Program-made: the position numbers and the translations under genes
Notes under the pieces: model-generated
The model's input: only the letters and a program-made list of their open reading frames with translations
What the model was told of the DNA's origin: nothing
Databases searched by the model: none
Part shown: positions 17,898 to 28,711 of the stretch, piece after piece
How the letters are laid out: each line of letters opens with the position of its first letter
Numbering within the stretch: position 1 is the stretch's first letter
Assembly (NCBI RefSeq): GCF_001305575.3
Contig: NZ_CP012373.2
Span: forward strand, 2,108,001-2,172,000
Source: Beggiatoa leptomitoformis
GTDB lineage: Bacteria > Pseudomonadota > Gammaproteobacteria > Beggiatoales > Beggiatoaceae
DNA length: 64,000 bases
Reading direction: 5' to 3'

Positions 17898-19544
17898 TCA
17901 CACCAAGCGGGTTTTAATATAATTCAATAACCCATCAGTAGAAGAATTATAGCCTTGACTAGGCTTAGTATTTTTCAACTCTGTTAAAAATGTACTTGCC
18001 ATCTGTTTACCCAACTCAACCCCCCACTGGTCAAACGCATTAATTCCCCAACACACGCTTTGTACAAAGGTTTTATGCTCATACAACGCGATTAATGCCC
18101 CTAATACCTGTGGAGTGAGTTTCTGATAAACCAACGTATTTGACGGCTGATTACCTTTAAAAACTCGATGCGGAATTGCTGCCTCTAATGCCTCAGCTTG
18201 TAACCCCGTCACCTGCAAAGTTTCGCGCGTTTCTGCGACTGTTCGCCCCTGCATTAAAACATGTGCTTGCGCAAGGGCATTAGATAAAACCGCAAACTGA
18301 TGTTCACCTAAACTATGCTGGCTTTCAATCGCTACCAAAAAATCGGCAGGGACAAGTTGCGTCCCTTGATGAAGTAATTGATAAAACGCATGTTGTCCAT
18401 TATTCCCCAATGTTCCCCACGAGATTGGACAAGTTGCATAATCTACATTTATCCCTTGTTTAGTAACCTGTTTACCTAGACTTTCCATTACCAACTGTTG
18501 CAAATAAGCGGGAAAATGCTCTAATGCGACATCATAAGGTAAAATCACATGCGTATTTGCTGACCAAAAACTACTATACCAAACGCCCAATAAACCCAAG
18601 ATAACAGGCATATTTTCTGCTAATGGCGCGCTTGCAAAATGCCTATCCATCGCATGTGCGCCCGCCAGTAACTGCTCAAAATTATCCATACCAATCATGA
18701 CCGCAATTGACAACCCAATTGCCGACCATAGCGAATAGCGTCCGCCCACCCACCCCCAAAACTCGAACATATTCGCCGTATCAATTCCAAAGTCTTGCAC
18801 TAATTGGGTATTTGTACTCACTGCGACAAAATGCCGTGCGACTGCCATCGGTGTGCCTAATTTCTCAATGAGCCAACGGCGCGCACTATGTGCATTTAAC
18901 AGCGTTTCTTGTGTGGAAAATGTTTTAGACGCGACGATAAATAAGGTTGTTTCAGGATTACAATCTGCCAAAATTTCGGCTAATTGTGTGCTATCCGCAT
19001 TCGACACAAAATATGCACGCAATGGTTGAATATGAAAAGCTTTTAATGCGCGCACTACCATCAAAGGGCCTAAATCTGAACCACCGATACCAATATTCAC
19101 TAAGGTATCAATCCGTTTTCCTGTATAGCCTAACCATTTTCCCTGATTGACGGTTTCACTAAACTGACGCATTTTTGCCAATACCGCATTGACCGCAGGC
19201 ATAACATCTTTGTTATCAACCAAAATAGGATATTGAGAATGATTACGTAATGCGGTATGTAACGCTGCGCGCTGTTCCGTGTTATTAACGTTATCTCCCT
19301 GAAACAACTGTTCAATTCGGCTTTCTAACGCTACTTTTCTTGCTAAATCGAGCAACAAGTTAAACGTTTCACCAGTGAGATGGTTTTTAGAAAAATCGAG
19401 AAATAATCCACATGCACTCAAAGAGTATTTTACAAATCGCTGTGGGTCTTGAGCGAATAAATCGCGCAGATGTACGGCTGTTAAAGTGCGTTGATGTGTT
19501 TGTAAAGCCTGCCAAATAGGGGTATGACTTATAAGTGTGGACAT
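17898..19544 (-). CDS. pgi: Glucose-6-phosphate isomerase
   Basis: 548 residues, full length for the bacterial enzyme. Signatures include IGIGGSDLGP, SKTFSTQETL, the catalytic-glutamate region (FEFWGWVGGRYSLWSAIG) and GTLGNNGQHAFYQLLHQG, plus the KQLAS-type C-terminal helix (ELGKQMAS). It interconverts glucose-6-phosphate and fructose-6-phosphate in the cytoplasm for glycolysis, gluconeogenesis and polysaccharide precursors. It is divergent from the PilZ gene at 19683 and has no carbon-metabolism neighbour. Confidence 0.97.
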   Translation of the reverse strand: MSTLISHTPIWQALQTHQRTLTAVHLRDLFAQDPQRFVKYSLSACGLFLDFSKNHLTGETFNLLLDLARKVALESRIEQLFQGDNVNNTEQRAALHTALRNHSQYPILVDNKDVMPAVNAVLAKMRQFSETVNQGKWLGYTGKRIDTLVNIGIGGSDLGPLMVVRALKAFHIQPLRAYFVSNADSTQLAEILADCNPETTLFIVASKTFSTQETLLNAHSARRWLIEKLGTPMAVARHFVAVSTNTQLVQDFGIDTANMFEFWGWVGGRYSLWSAIGLSIAVMIGMDNFEQLLAGAHAMDRHFASAPLAENMPVILGLLGVWYSSFWSANTHVILPYDVALEHFPAYLQQLVMESLGKQVTKQGINVDYATCPISWGTLGNNGQHAFYQLLHQGTQLVPADFLVAIESQHSLGEHQFAVLSNALAQAHVLMQGRTVAETRETLQVTGLQAEALEAAIPHRVFKGNQPSNTLVYQKLTPQVLGALIALYEHKTFVQSVCWGINAFDQWGVELGKQMASTFLTELKNTKPSQGYNSSTDGLLNYIKTRLV

Positions 19545-19682
19545 GGTTGATAAATAAGTGATGAGTTGCTAATGAGTAACAAAAGTAAAAGATATTCTTG
19601 ATAAGCACAGAATAATAAGGTTAAGGTTATATTAATTGTAACTTTTAAACATCAGGATAAAACAGCATTAAGCGAGGTTATT

Positions 19683-20303
19683 ATGAAAGAACGCCGTCAA
19701 TTTAAACGACAAGTATTAGTCATGTTTTTACATCTCTTTGATTCTGAAACAGGGAAAGTCTTAGGCTATCTGGGCGACATTTCCAGCAATGGCTTATTAC
19801 TTATCAGTGAAACGCCTATAGATGTTGGTAAAAAAGTAATTATTGGCATTCGCTTACAAAAGTTAGAAGCTGATTTACATTATGTGGATATGACAACAGA
19901 CAAACATATCTGCTGTATGGCGCAAAGCCGTTGGGTAGGAAAAGTTGACCACGAATTATATGCAACAGGATTTATGCTACTTGAACCGCCTGACAATGTG
20001 GTTGCAGAAATTCAAACGATTATCAAACGCATCGGTAAAGAAGAGGGAGACGAAACAGCAGCCGAAACACATAAGTATATTGACGCAATGTTACACCTTG
20101 ATAAAACCCTTACCCACGATGAGCGCGTTGCCATTGCTCATGATATTCAAGAATTACAAGGCGTTGCATTCGTCTCATTTCAAGACAATTTACCACACGT
20201 CCTCATTGTCGAACACAATACAGAAGAAATCAGCGCGGATGCCATTTTGAAACATTTAATTGGCCAACAAATTCAAGCGGAATTGGTGACGATTAAGGTC
20301 TAA
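19683..20303 (+). CDS. PilZ-domain protein with extra C-terminal domain
   Basis: 206 residues. The PilZ domain (about 1-120) has both c-di-GMP motifs: RRQFKR (Arg5 and Arg9 in RxxxR spacing) and GDISSNG. The remaining 85 residues (DAMLHLDKTLTHDERVAIAHDIQ...FVSFQDNLPHVLIVEH) look like a small alpha/beta domain of ferredoxin or heavy-metal-associated type without metal cysteines; I do not recognise it further. It is probably a c-di-GMP effector. Stand-alone gene with an AGCGAGG site 4-8 bases ahead. Confidence 0.82.
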   Translation: MKERRQFKRQVLVMFLHLFDSETGKVLGYLGDISSNGLLLISETPIDVGKKVIIGIRLQKLEADLHYVDMTTDKHICCMAQSRWVGKVDHELYATGFMLLEPPDNVVAEIQTIIKRIGKEEGDETAAETHKYIDAMLHLDKTLTHDERVAIAHDIQELQGVAFVSFQDNLPHVLIVEHNTEEISADAILKHLIGQQIQAELVTIKV

Positions 20304-20308
20304 TGACG

Positions 20309-20439
20309 AAAGCAGTCTGAACAAATTCGTAGAGTGATGAAAATAAACAGGTTATGTTATTCCCGCGTTTATATTTTATACGCATAAGAATCTAGCCCTG
20401 ACAGGTAAAACGTGCGTTTCTCGCGGGAATGAACTGCTT
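20309..20439. repeat. Imperfect inverted repeat element
   Basis: AAAGCAGT (20309) with ACTGCTTT (20432) outside, and ATTCCCGCG (20359) with CGCGGGAAT (20422) inside. The arms have unequal lengths. It may be a decayed MITE-like palindrome. The rest of 20304-20594 shows only the upstream region of bacterioferritin. Confidence 0.4.
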
Positions 20440-20594
20440 TTGCAAACCATCGAGTAAAAAAGCGGAATCATCTACTTATTTTTAATGTACTCGCCATCAT
20501 GACAAAATACCGCTAATCACCCATTATATGTAATAATTACCCCGTTGAAGACCGTTCTTCAATCACATACAAAAAACTGAAGAAGGAGCACGTG

Positions 20595-21086
20595 ATGCAA
20601 GGTGACAATGGCGTTATTAAACACTTAAACCACTTACTAGCGGGTGAATTAACCGCGATTGACCAATACCTGATTCATTCTCGGATGTATCACAATTGGG
20701 GTTATCATCGCTTGTATGAAAAAAGCCATCATGAAATGTTAGAAGAAATGGAACATGCTGATTGGCTGATTAAACGAATTCTCTTTTTAGAAGGTATGCC
20801 CGATTTATCCGTGCGTCATGGCTTAAATGTCGGTAAAACAGTTCCAGACATGTTAAACAGTGACTTAGCGTTAGAATACAGCGTGGTCAAAGAATTAAAA
20901 ACCGTCATTGCCTACTGCGAATCGGTAAAAGACTATGTTACCCGCGAAATGCTGGAACAGATGTTAGATGATACTGAAGAAGACCATGCTTACTGGTTAG
21001 AAAAACAACTGAGTTTGATTAAACACATTGGCCTACAGAACTATTTACAAGCCTGTATGGGCGATGAGTCTGCTACATCAACCTAA
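20595..21086 (+). CDS. bfr: Bacterioferritin
   Basis: 163 residues from ATG 20595 (AAGGAG 6 bases upstream; the GTG three bases earlier is too close). Four-helix ferritin fold with ferroxidase ligands Glu18, Glu51, His54, Glu94, Glu128 and His131, and heme-ligand Met52 in EEMEHAD. A one-residue insertion shifts the last pair relative to E. coli. It should form the 24-subunit cage that oxidises and stores iron with heme at dimer interfaces. No bfd ferredoxin gene is adjacent. The gene ends at a long palindrome. Confidence 0.95.
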   Translation: MQGDNGVIKHLNHLLAGELTAIDQYLIHSRMYHNWGYHRLYEKSHHEMLEEMEHADWLIKRILFLEGMPDLSVRHGLNVGKTVPDMLNSDLALEYSVVKELKTVIAYCESVKDYVTREMLEQMLDDTEEDHAYWLEKQLSLIKHIGLQNYLQACMGDESATST

Positions 21087-21092
21087 TAAAAT

Positions 21093-21182
21093 GTAGGGGC
21101 GAATTTATTCGCCTGTCGTCTGAAGCAAGATACCCTTAATCAAGTAACACTTCTGACAAAAAGCGAATAAATTCGCCCCTGC
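21093..21182. repeat. 20-bp near-perfect inverted repeat (GGGGCGAATTTATTCGC family)
   Basis: GTAGGGGCGAATTTATTCGC (21093-21112) and GCGAATAAATTCGCCCCTGC (21163-21182) pair with one mismatch around a 50-base spacer. Each arm is itself partly palindromic. It lies between bfr and the convergent acyltransferase gene and may end both transcripts. A relative with a shorter loop is at 58035. Confidence 0.75.
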
Positions 21183-21191
21183 AATTACTGA

Positions 21192-23738
<2,547 letters not shown>

Positions 23739-25682
23739 ATGCGTACTCATTTTTTTGCTTATTTATGCTACTTATCTTTTAGCGTGTGGATGGGCATAGC
23801 CGTTGCTAATCCACCGACTTTAAACGATATGTTGCAACAATCCAAACATAATAGTAAACCAGCAGATAATGGTTTGCAGCCTTTAGCAAATGGTATTCCA
23901 CCCGCCAGTGAAACAGCAACCCAACCCGCCTTGAATGAAGAAGAGGATTTTTTAGACCCTGAAAAAGCCTTTTTTTTAACCGTCACGACCATTAATCACC
24001 AAACAGTACGGGCAACATGGCTGGTTGCAGAAGGTTATTATTTATACGCGCAAAAAATGCACTTTGTTGCAGATAATGCGAGCATTGGCAATATTGCCTT
24101 ACCCCCCAGTAAAACTAAAGATGACCCGCTGTTTGGGAAAGTGCAAGTCTATGAGCAAACAGAAGTCATTATTACATTAACCTTAGAAAATATCCGCAGT
24201 CACACACTCAATTTACAAGTAGATTATCAAGGCTGTGCCACCGCAGGCTTATGTTATCCACCAATGAGTAAAACACTTAGCCTTGTTTTGCCCGCTCCCA
24301 CCACGCCAGCAGAAACCATCACACCTGTCTCAACCCCAACAGCGGTTACACCCGCATTGCCTAACTTGTCCGAACAAGACCAAATCGCTCAAGCCTTGAT
24401 GCAAGATAATATTTTTTATACGTTATTGCTATTTTTTGGTTTTGGTTTGTTGCTGTCTTTTACCCCTTGTGTTTTTCCCATGATTCCCATTTTATCCAGC
24501 ATAATCGTGGGACAAGGTAAGCAATTATCGACACGTTCAGCGTTTTTATTATCGCTCATTTATGTTTTAGCAATGGCACTCACCTATACGGTCGCGGGTG
24601 TATTTGCAGGAATGGTAGGGGAAAATTTACAAGCCGCTTTTCAAGAACCCATTGTTTTAATTGTTTTCGCGTTGATATTTGTCGCGCTTGCGTTTTCTAT
24701 GTTTGGCTTTTACGACTTACAAATGCCCAATGCGTTACAAAGCAAATTAACCGAATTAAGCAATCATCAACAAGGTGGGACATGGATTGGTGTTGCTATG
24801 ATGGGATTTTTTTCCGCACTTATCGTTGGTCCTTGTGTTGCTGCGCCATTAGCGGGCATTTTAATTTATATCAGCCAAACAGGTGATGCGGTATTTGGGG
24901 GATTAGCTTTATTTTCATTAAGTTTAGGGATGGGAATACCTTTATTAATTATTGGGACTTCTGCGGGACAATTATTACCCCGCGCAGGTTTATGGATGGA
25001 CGCGATAAAAAACGTATTTGGTGTGTTATTACTGGCAACTGCTTGGTGGTTATTAGAACGTTTATTAGCTGATTTTATTGTATTAATGGGATGGGCAACT
25101 TTACTGATTGTCTCTGCTGTTTATATGGGTGCCTTAGACAGTTTACAGGCAGGCATGTCACATTGGCGACGTTTATGGAAAGGTATTGGCGTTATTTTCT
25201 TGGTGTATGGGGTTTTATTGATGATAGCCGCCAGCCAAGGCGGACAAGCCGTTTTATATCCTTTACGCTTACAAAACGGTAGTACTTCCACCGCGACAAT
25301 AAACTCATCAGGCTTGAGTTTTCAAACTGTTAAAGGCATAGAAGGATTAAATCAAGCCCTTGCAATGGCTAAACAAGCAGGAAAACCCGTTATGTTTGAT
25401 TTTTATGCAGATTGGTGCGTTTCTTGTAAGGAAATGGAAGCCTTTACTTTTACCGATAGAAATGTGCAAGAAAGTCTTAAAGATTTTGTATTATTACAAG
25501 CAGATGTCACTGCAAATGATGCGCAAGATAAAGCCCTATACAAACAATTTGGCATTTTTGGCCCCCCTGCGATTCTTTTTTATGGCTCCGACGGCATAGA
25601 AAAACGTGCTTATCGTGTTGTTGGATTTACACCTGCAAACACATTTTTTAATCATATAGAACGGTTTAAACAAACATTATGA
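23739..25682 (+). CDS. dsbD: Thiol:disulfide interchange protein DsbD
   Basis: 647 residues: signal peptide, N-terminal periplasmic alpha domain (about 65-190, redox pair in GCATAGLCYPP), a Pro/Thr linker, an eight-helix membrane domain (about 225-500, with Cys in TPCVFPM and VGPCVAAPL), and a C-terminal thioredoxin domain (DWCVSCKEME). It relays electrons from cytoplasmic thioredoxin to periplasmic reductases such as DsbC and CcmG. Its stop overlaps the start of the TlpA-like gene (ATGA), so both are coupled. Expected substrates include the apocytochromes such as the pentaheme protein at 13205. Confidence 0.96.
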   Translation: MRTHFFAYLCYLSFSVWMGIAVANPPTLNDMLQQSKHNSKPADNGLQPLANGIPPASETATQPALNEEEDFLDPEKAFFLTVTTINHQTVRATWLVAEGYYLYAQKMHFVADNASIGNIALPPSKTKDDPLFGKVQVYEQTEVIITLTLENIRSHTLNLQVDYQGCATAGLCYPPMSKTLSLVLPAPTTPAETITPVSTPTAVTPALPNLSEQDQIAQALMQDNIFYTLLLFFGFGLLLSFTPCVFPMIPILSSIIVGQGKQLSTRSAFLLSLIYVLAMALTYTVAGVFAGMVGENLQAAFQEPIVLIVFALIFVALAFSMFGFYDLQMPNALQSKLTELSNHQQGGTWIGVAMMGFFSALIVGPCVAAPLAGILIYISQTGDAVFGGLALFSLSLGMGIPLLIIGTSAGQLLPRAGLWMDAIKNVFGVLLLATAWWLLERLLADFIVLMGWATLLIVSAVYMGALDSLQAGMSHWRRLWKGIGVIFLVYGVLLMIAASQGGQAVLYPLRLQNGSTSTATINSSGLSFQTVKGIEGLNQALAMAKQAGKPVMFDFYADWCVSCKEMEAFTFTDRNVQESLKDFVLLQADVTANDAQDKALYKQFGIFGPPAILFYGSDGIEKRAYRVVGFTPANTFFNHIERFKQTL

Positions 25683-26305
25683 AACAATTTCTATCTTTAT
25701 TGATACTGGCCGCCATTATTGCAAGCATGAGTGGTTATTTATCTTATCAGTACTTAAACCATGCGAATACTGACATGTCCCTAGAAACCAGTGAAGATGA
25801 CCACGTCAATTTATTATTGCGCACAGCGCGGGCAGAGACGGCAACACAGCGTCCTGATTTTAGCCTACCTGATTTGCAAGGAAAACAGCGGAAAAATAGT
25901 GAATGGGACGGAAAAGTTGTCATTCTCAACTTTTGGGCAACTTGGTGTCCGCCGTGTATTCAAGAAATTCCTATGTTCATGCACTTACAACGCACTTATG
26001 CAGAGCAAGGATTACAAATTGTTGGCATTGCGATTGATGAAGCTGAAGCCGTTACTGAGTTTAATACCAGCCTAAAAATGAATTATCCGATTTTGTTGGG
26101 CGAAGAGGCGGGCGTGAATTTGTCAAAAAGTTTGGGCAATAACATCGGTGCGCTACCGTTTACCGTTTTTATTGACCCACAAGGCAATATTATTACACGT
26201 CATATTGGCGAGTTAGATGAGGAACAAACGCTAAAAATCTTACGTCCTTTTTTAACATCAAAAACAACGCGTCCATCGACAAGTGTTCCCGCTCAGTTGT
26301 TATAG
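25679..26305 (+). CDS. TlpA/ResA-like periplasmic thiol-disulfide oxidoreductase
   Basis: 208 residues. An N-terminal hydrophobic anchor (LSLLILAAIIASMSGYLSY) is followed by a thioredoxin-fold domain (about 60-195) with active site WCPPC, the cis-proline loop GALPFTV, and the inserted strand typical of TlpA/ResA/CcmG (DLQGKQRKNSEW). It likely keeps apocytochrome or other exported cysteines reduced, using electrons from the adjacent DsbD. It overlaps dsbD by 4 bases. Confidence 0.9.
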   Translation: MKQFLSLLILAAIIASMSGYLSYQYLNHANTDMSLETSEDDHVNLLLRTARAETATQRPDFSLPDLQGKQRKNSEWDGKVVILNFWATWCPPCIQEIPMFMHLQRTYAEQGLQIVGIAIDEAEAVTEFNTSLKMNYPILLGEEAGVNLSKSLGNNIGALPFTVFIDPQGNIITRHIGELDEEQTLKILRPFLTSKTTRPSTSVPAQLL

Positions 26306-26328
26306 CAACGGCTGGATTAATCCGTTGC
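26305..26328 (+). terminator. Hairpin at the end of dsbD-tlpA
   Basis: 7-bp stem GCAACGG/CCGTTGC around CTGGATTAAT, starting at the last base of the stop codon. No T run follows, so termination is only likely. Confidence 0.5.
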
Positions 26329-26341
26329 GCATAATCCTTGC

Positions 26342-26407
26342 AAAACTATCGGAATCAGGATTTTTAACCCTTATACGTAAGTGCTGAATATCCTGATTCG
26401 GGAAAGT
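26342..26407. repeat. Inverted repeat with ATCCTGATTC arms
   Basis: GAATCAGGAT (26352-26361) and ATCCTGATTC (26390-26399) pair perfectly; AAAACT and AGTTTT extend the arms outwards with one mispaired block. Single ATCCTGATTC half-sites also occur in other gaps (near 37776 and, as TCCTGATTC, near 33661), so it is probably a dispersed repeat. Confidence 0.6.
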
Positions 26408-26492
26408 TTTATGTCGTTAGCCTCAGCTAATAATTAACTTAGCAATATTATTTGCATCCTAGTCTGTTTATCTACACGAAAAAGGAAAAATC

Positions 26493-27383
26493 ATGTTAAT
26501 TATGCCTCATGCTCGTCCTTACTTATTGATTTTCATTGCTTGTTTATATAGTTTTTTTTCTGTATGTAGTTATGCAAGTAATTTCGTGGAAACCAATGCA
26601 AGCATCCTCTATGACGATAATCTTGGACGTGCTGAACAAGATGCTGATATACGAGGAGATTCTGCCTTGCAACTGTCTGTCAGTGCAGGAAAAGTTTTTC
26701 ATCCGAGTGTTGGAAATAGTCTTGTGTTAAAAACAAACTTACAAACAACTCAATGGTTTGATGTAACTGATTTAAGCCAATTTAGTTTAGGTATTATGGG
26801 ACAATTTACCCATAAATTCGGTTTAGGCGCGCTTACACCGCGCGTTAGTGCGAGCTTATCTATTGATTATGCAGATTTTCGTAGTGATATTCGAGATAGT
26901 TGGATTTATCGTGCAGAAACACGCCTTGATAAAAGGCTAGATGAATATTGGGAATTACATGGCGGTATTGCTTATAAAATCAGTCGTGCGCGTGAGGAAG
27001 GCAGTAGTGCGCGTCCGCCGTTTGATGTATTTGACCAACAACGTTTTTCTGTTTTTATGGGGGGCGATTACGCCTTGACGGAAGATGTTCTGCTCAGTGC
27101 GACTTATCGCTATCACAACGGGGATATTGACTCGACGGCAACCGCACCGAATGCACGTTTCTTAAACGCATCAACTGCACGGGCGATTGATGACGCTTTT
27201 GGCAATGATAAAGTCGTTTATAAATTAGATTCGAATACGCAAGATGTTACCTTAGAAGCTAACTGGATACTCACAGACAATACTGCATTGACCATGGGTT
27301 ATGAATACCTATTGACGACAGCAACAGATGAGATTGAATATAAATCAAACCTGTTACGCTTAAGTATCTTTGTTTCTTTTTAA
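26493..27383 (+). CDS. Outer-membrane beta-barrel protein of unknown function
   Basis: 296 residues with a signal peptide (cut near SYA-SNF). It has alternating hydrophobic/polar strands throughout and ends in a phenylalanine (SIFVSF), the usual barrel-targeting signal. About 12 strands can be guessed. AAGGA precedes ATG by 7 bases. It lies 12 bases ahead of the cupredoxin-like gene, so the pair is likely exported together. I cannot name the family. Confidence 0.75.
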   Translation: MLIMPHARPYLLIFIACLYSFFSVCSYASNFVETNASILYDDNLGRAEQDADIRGDSALQLSVSAGKVFHPSVGNSLVLKTNLQTTQWFDVTDLSQFSLGIMGQFTHKFGLGALTPRVSASLSIDYADFRSDIRDSWIYRAETRLDKRLDEYWELHGGIAYKISRAREEGSSARPPFDVFDQQRFSVFMGGDYALTEDVLLSATYRYHNGDIDSTATAPNARFLNASTARAIDDAFGNDKVVYKLDSNTQDVTLEANWILTDNTALTMGYEYLLTTATDEIEYKSNLLRLSIFVSF

Positions 27384-27395
27384 ATGGGGTAATTT

Positions 27396-28046
27396 ATGTT
27401 AAAAAAGCAATTAGTTATATTATTTATGACGGGATGTTTATCAACGGTTAGTTTAGCCGCTTCGGTAAGTGTTAGTGTTTCCGACCAAACGGGAAACCCA
27501 ATTCAAAGCGCAGTGGTTGAAGCGGTTTCTCCAACGGGTGCATTGGCAAAACCAGCAACGTTTGTAGAAATTGTTGACCAAGTGAATAAGGAATTTGTCC
27601 CACATATTACCGTTGTTCCCGTTAATACGCCGATTAAATTCCCGAATAAAGATAATATTCATCATCATGTCTATTCTTTCTCACCCGCTAAACCCTTTGA
27701 ATTGCCCTTGTATGAAGGCACACCAACAGAACCGATTTTATTTGATAAAGCGGGGATTGTTACATTGGGTTGTAATATTCATGATTGGATGTTGGGCTAT
27801 ATCTATGTTGCTGATAGTGATAAGTTTGCACAAACAGATGCTAAAGGACAAGCAACCATTAGCCAACTACCTGCGGGCAAATACCTTATTAAGGTTTGGC
27901 ATCCTAACGCACACAATGCTAAGGAAGCAGATAGTTATCCCATTACCTTGGCTGATGATGATAAACAACAGCTTGCTGTACAAATGACTATAAAACCTGC
28001 CATCCGTATCCGACGTACACCTAGCTCACGAAATAGCCAGTATTAA
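27396..28046 (+). CDS. Periplasmic cupredoxin-like protein with carboxypeptidase-regulatory-like fold
   Basis: 216 residues with a signal peptide (cut near SLA-ASV). An Ig/CarbopepD-type strand set (VSVSVSDQTGNPIQSAVVEA) surrounds a plastocyanin-like core. That core carries a His-rich strand (DNIHHHVYS) and a LGCNIHDWM segment, which together give the His, Cys, His and Met of a type 1 copper site. Proteins of this type are often annotated as methylamine utilization proteins or plastocyanins. Binding of copper is inferred. The partner is probably the barrel encoded just upstream. Confidence 0.78.
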   Translation: MLKKQLVILFMTGCLSTVSLAASVSVSVSDQTGNPIQSAVVEAVSPTGALAKPATFVEIVDQVNKEFVPHITVVPVNTPIKFPNKDNIHHHVYSFSPAKPFELPLYEGTPTEPILFDKAGIVTLGCNIHDWMLGYIYVADSDKFAQTDAKGQATISQLPAGKYLIKVWHPNAHNAKEADSYPITLADDDKQQLAVQMTIKPAIRIRRTPSSRNSQY

Positions 28047-28057
28047 TGAACGATTAA

Positions 28058-28078
28058 CCCCCGTTTATGCTACGGGGG
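28058..28078. terminator. Hairpin between convergent genes
   Basis: Perfect CCCCCGT/ACGGGGG stem with a 7-base loop, 12 bases after the cupredoxin stop and before the convergent GNAT gene. Confidence 0.65.
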
Positions 28079-28155
28079 ATATGATTTAACTTTATTTTTT
28101 AAAGTCTGAAAATTTTGATTTAGACCGTTTGTTAAACGATGTAATGCGAAAATAA

Positions 28156-28635
28156 TCATAAAGATTCAGCTAATACCCGCATCGTTTGTTCTGTAATCTG
28201 ATAAGGAATATGTCCTGTGCGTTGCATGTCCAAATTATCATAAAGGGCTTGATGCGGATTCCAATCAGGGATATGCAAATCAACGCGACTATATTGTTTT
28301 TCTACGGCTTTTTGGCAAACTGCGGCAATCAGTTTTTGCCCTACATGTAGGTTTTGCCCGCTGTCTTCTACATATAAGCTGTCTATATATAAATAAGCTT
28401 GTCCGTTAAACGTTGAATAGCTTTTCATAAAAGTTACCAACCCTATTATTTTATTACTATATTCTGCAAGTAATGTGTGGTAATACGGACAATGCCCAAA
28501 TCCATTGCGGGTAATATCGGCAATTGTTGCTGTAAACAAGTGTCCCATCCCTAAAGAATCTGCCAGCTTTTTTAATAGCGCGTGCATAATAGGTGCGTCA
28601 TCAGGGCGCGCGGGGCGAATGGTGAGCGTGTTCAT
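28156..28635 (-). CDS. GNAT-family N-acetyltransferase
   Basis: 159 residues from the internal ATG at 28635, where the acetyltransferase fold begins (TIRPARPDDAPIMHALLKK). The longer frame to 28737 would run into the start of the divergent kinase and adds no homologous sequence. The acetyl-CoA loop region is visible as SLYVEDSGQNLHVGQKL, followed by LIAAVCQKAVEKQYSRVDLHI. Acceptor unknown; a role in tolerance or small-molecule acetylation is possible. It shares a 76-base divergent promoter gap with the histidine kinase. Confidence 0.82.
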   Translation of the reverse strand: MNTLTIRPARPDDAPIMHALLKKLADSLGMGHLFTATIADITRNGFGHCPYYHTLLAEYSNKIIGLVTFMKSYSTFNGQAYLYIDSLYVEDSGQNLHVGQKLIAAVCQKAVEKQYSRVDLHIPDWNPHQALYDNLDMQRTGHIPYQITEQTMRVLAESL

Positions 28636-28711
28636 ATTATCTTTTGTAAATGGTCGCGTGACCATTGCTAACGTACTTTTTATAGAACAAGTTGGTCTGT
28701 CGAGAATTTGC

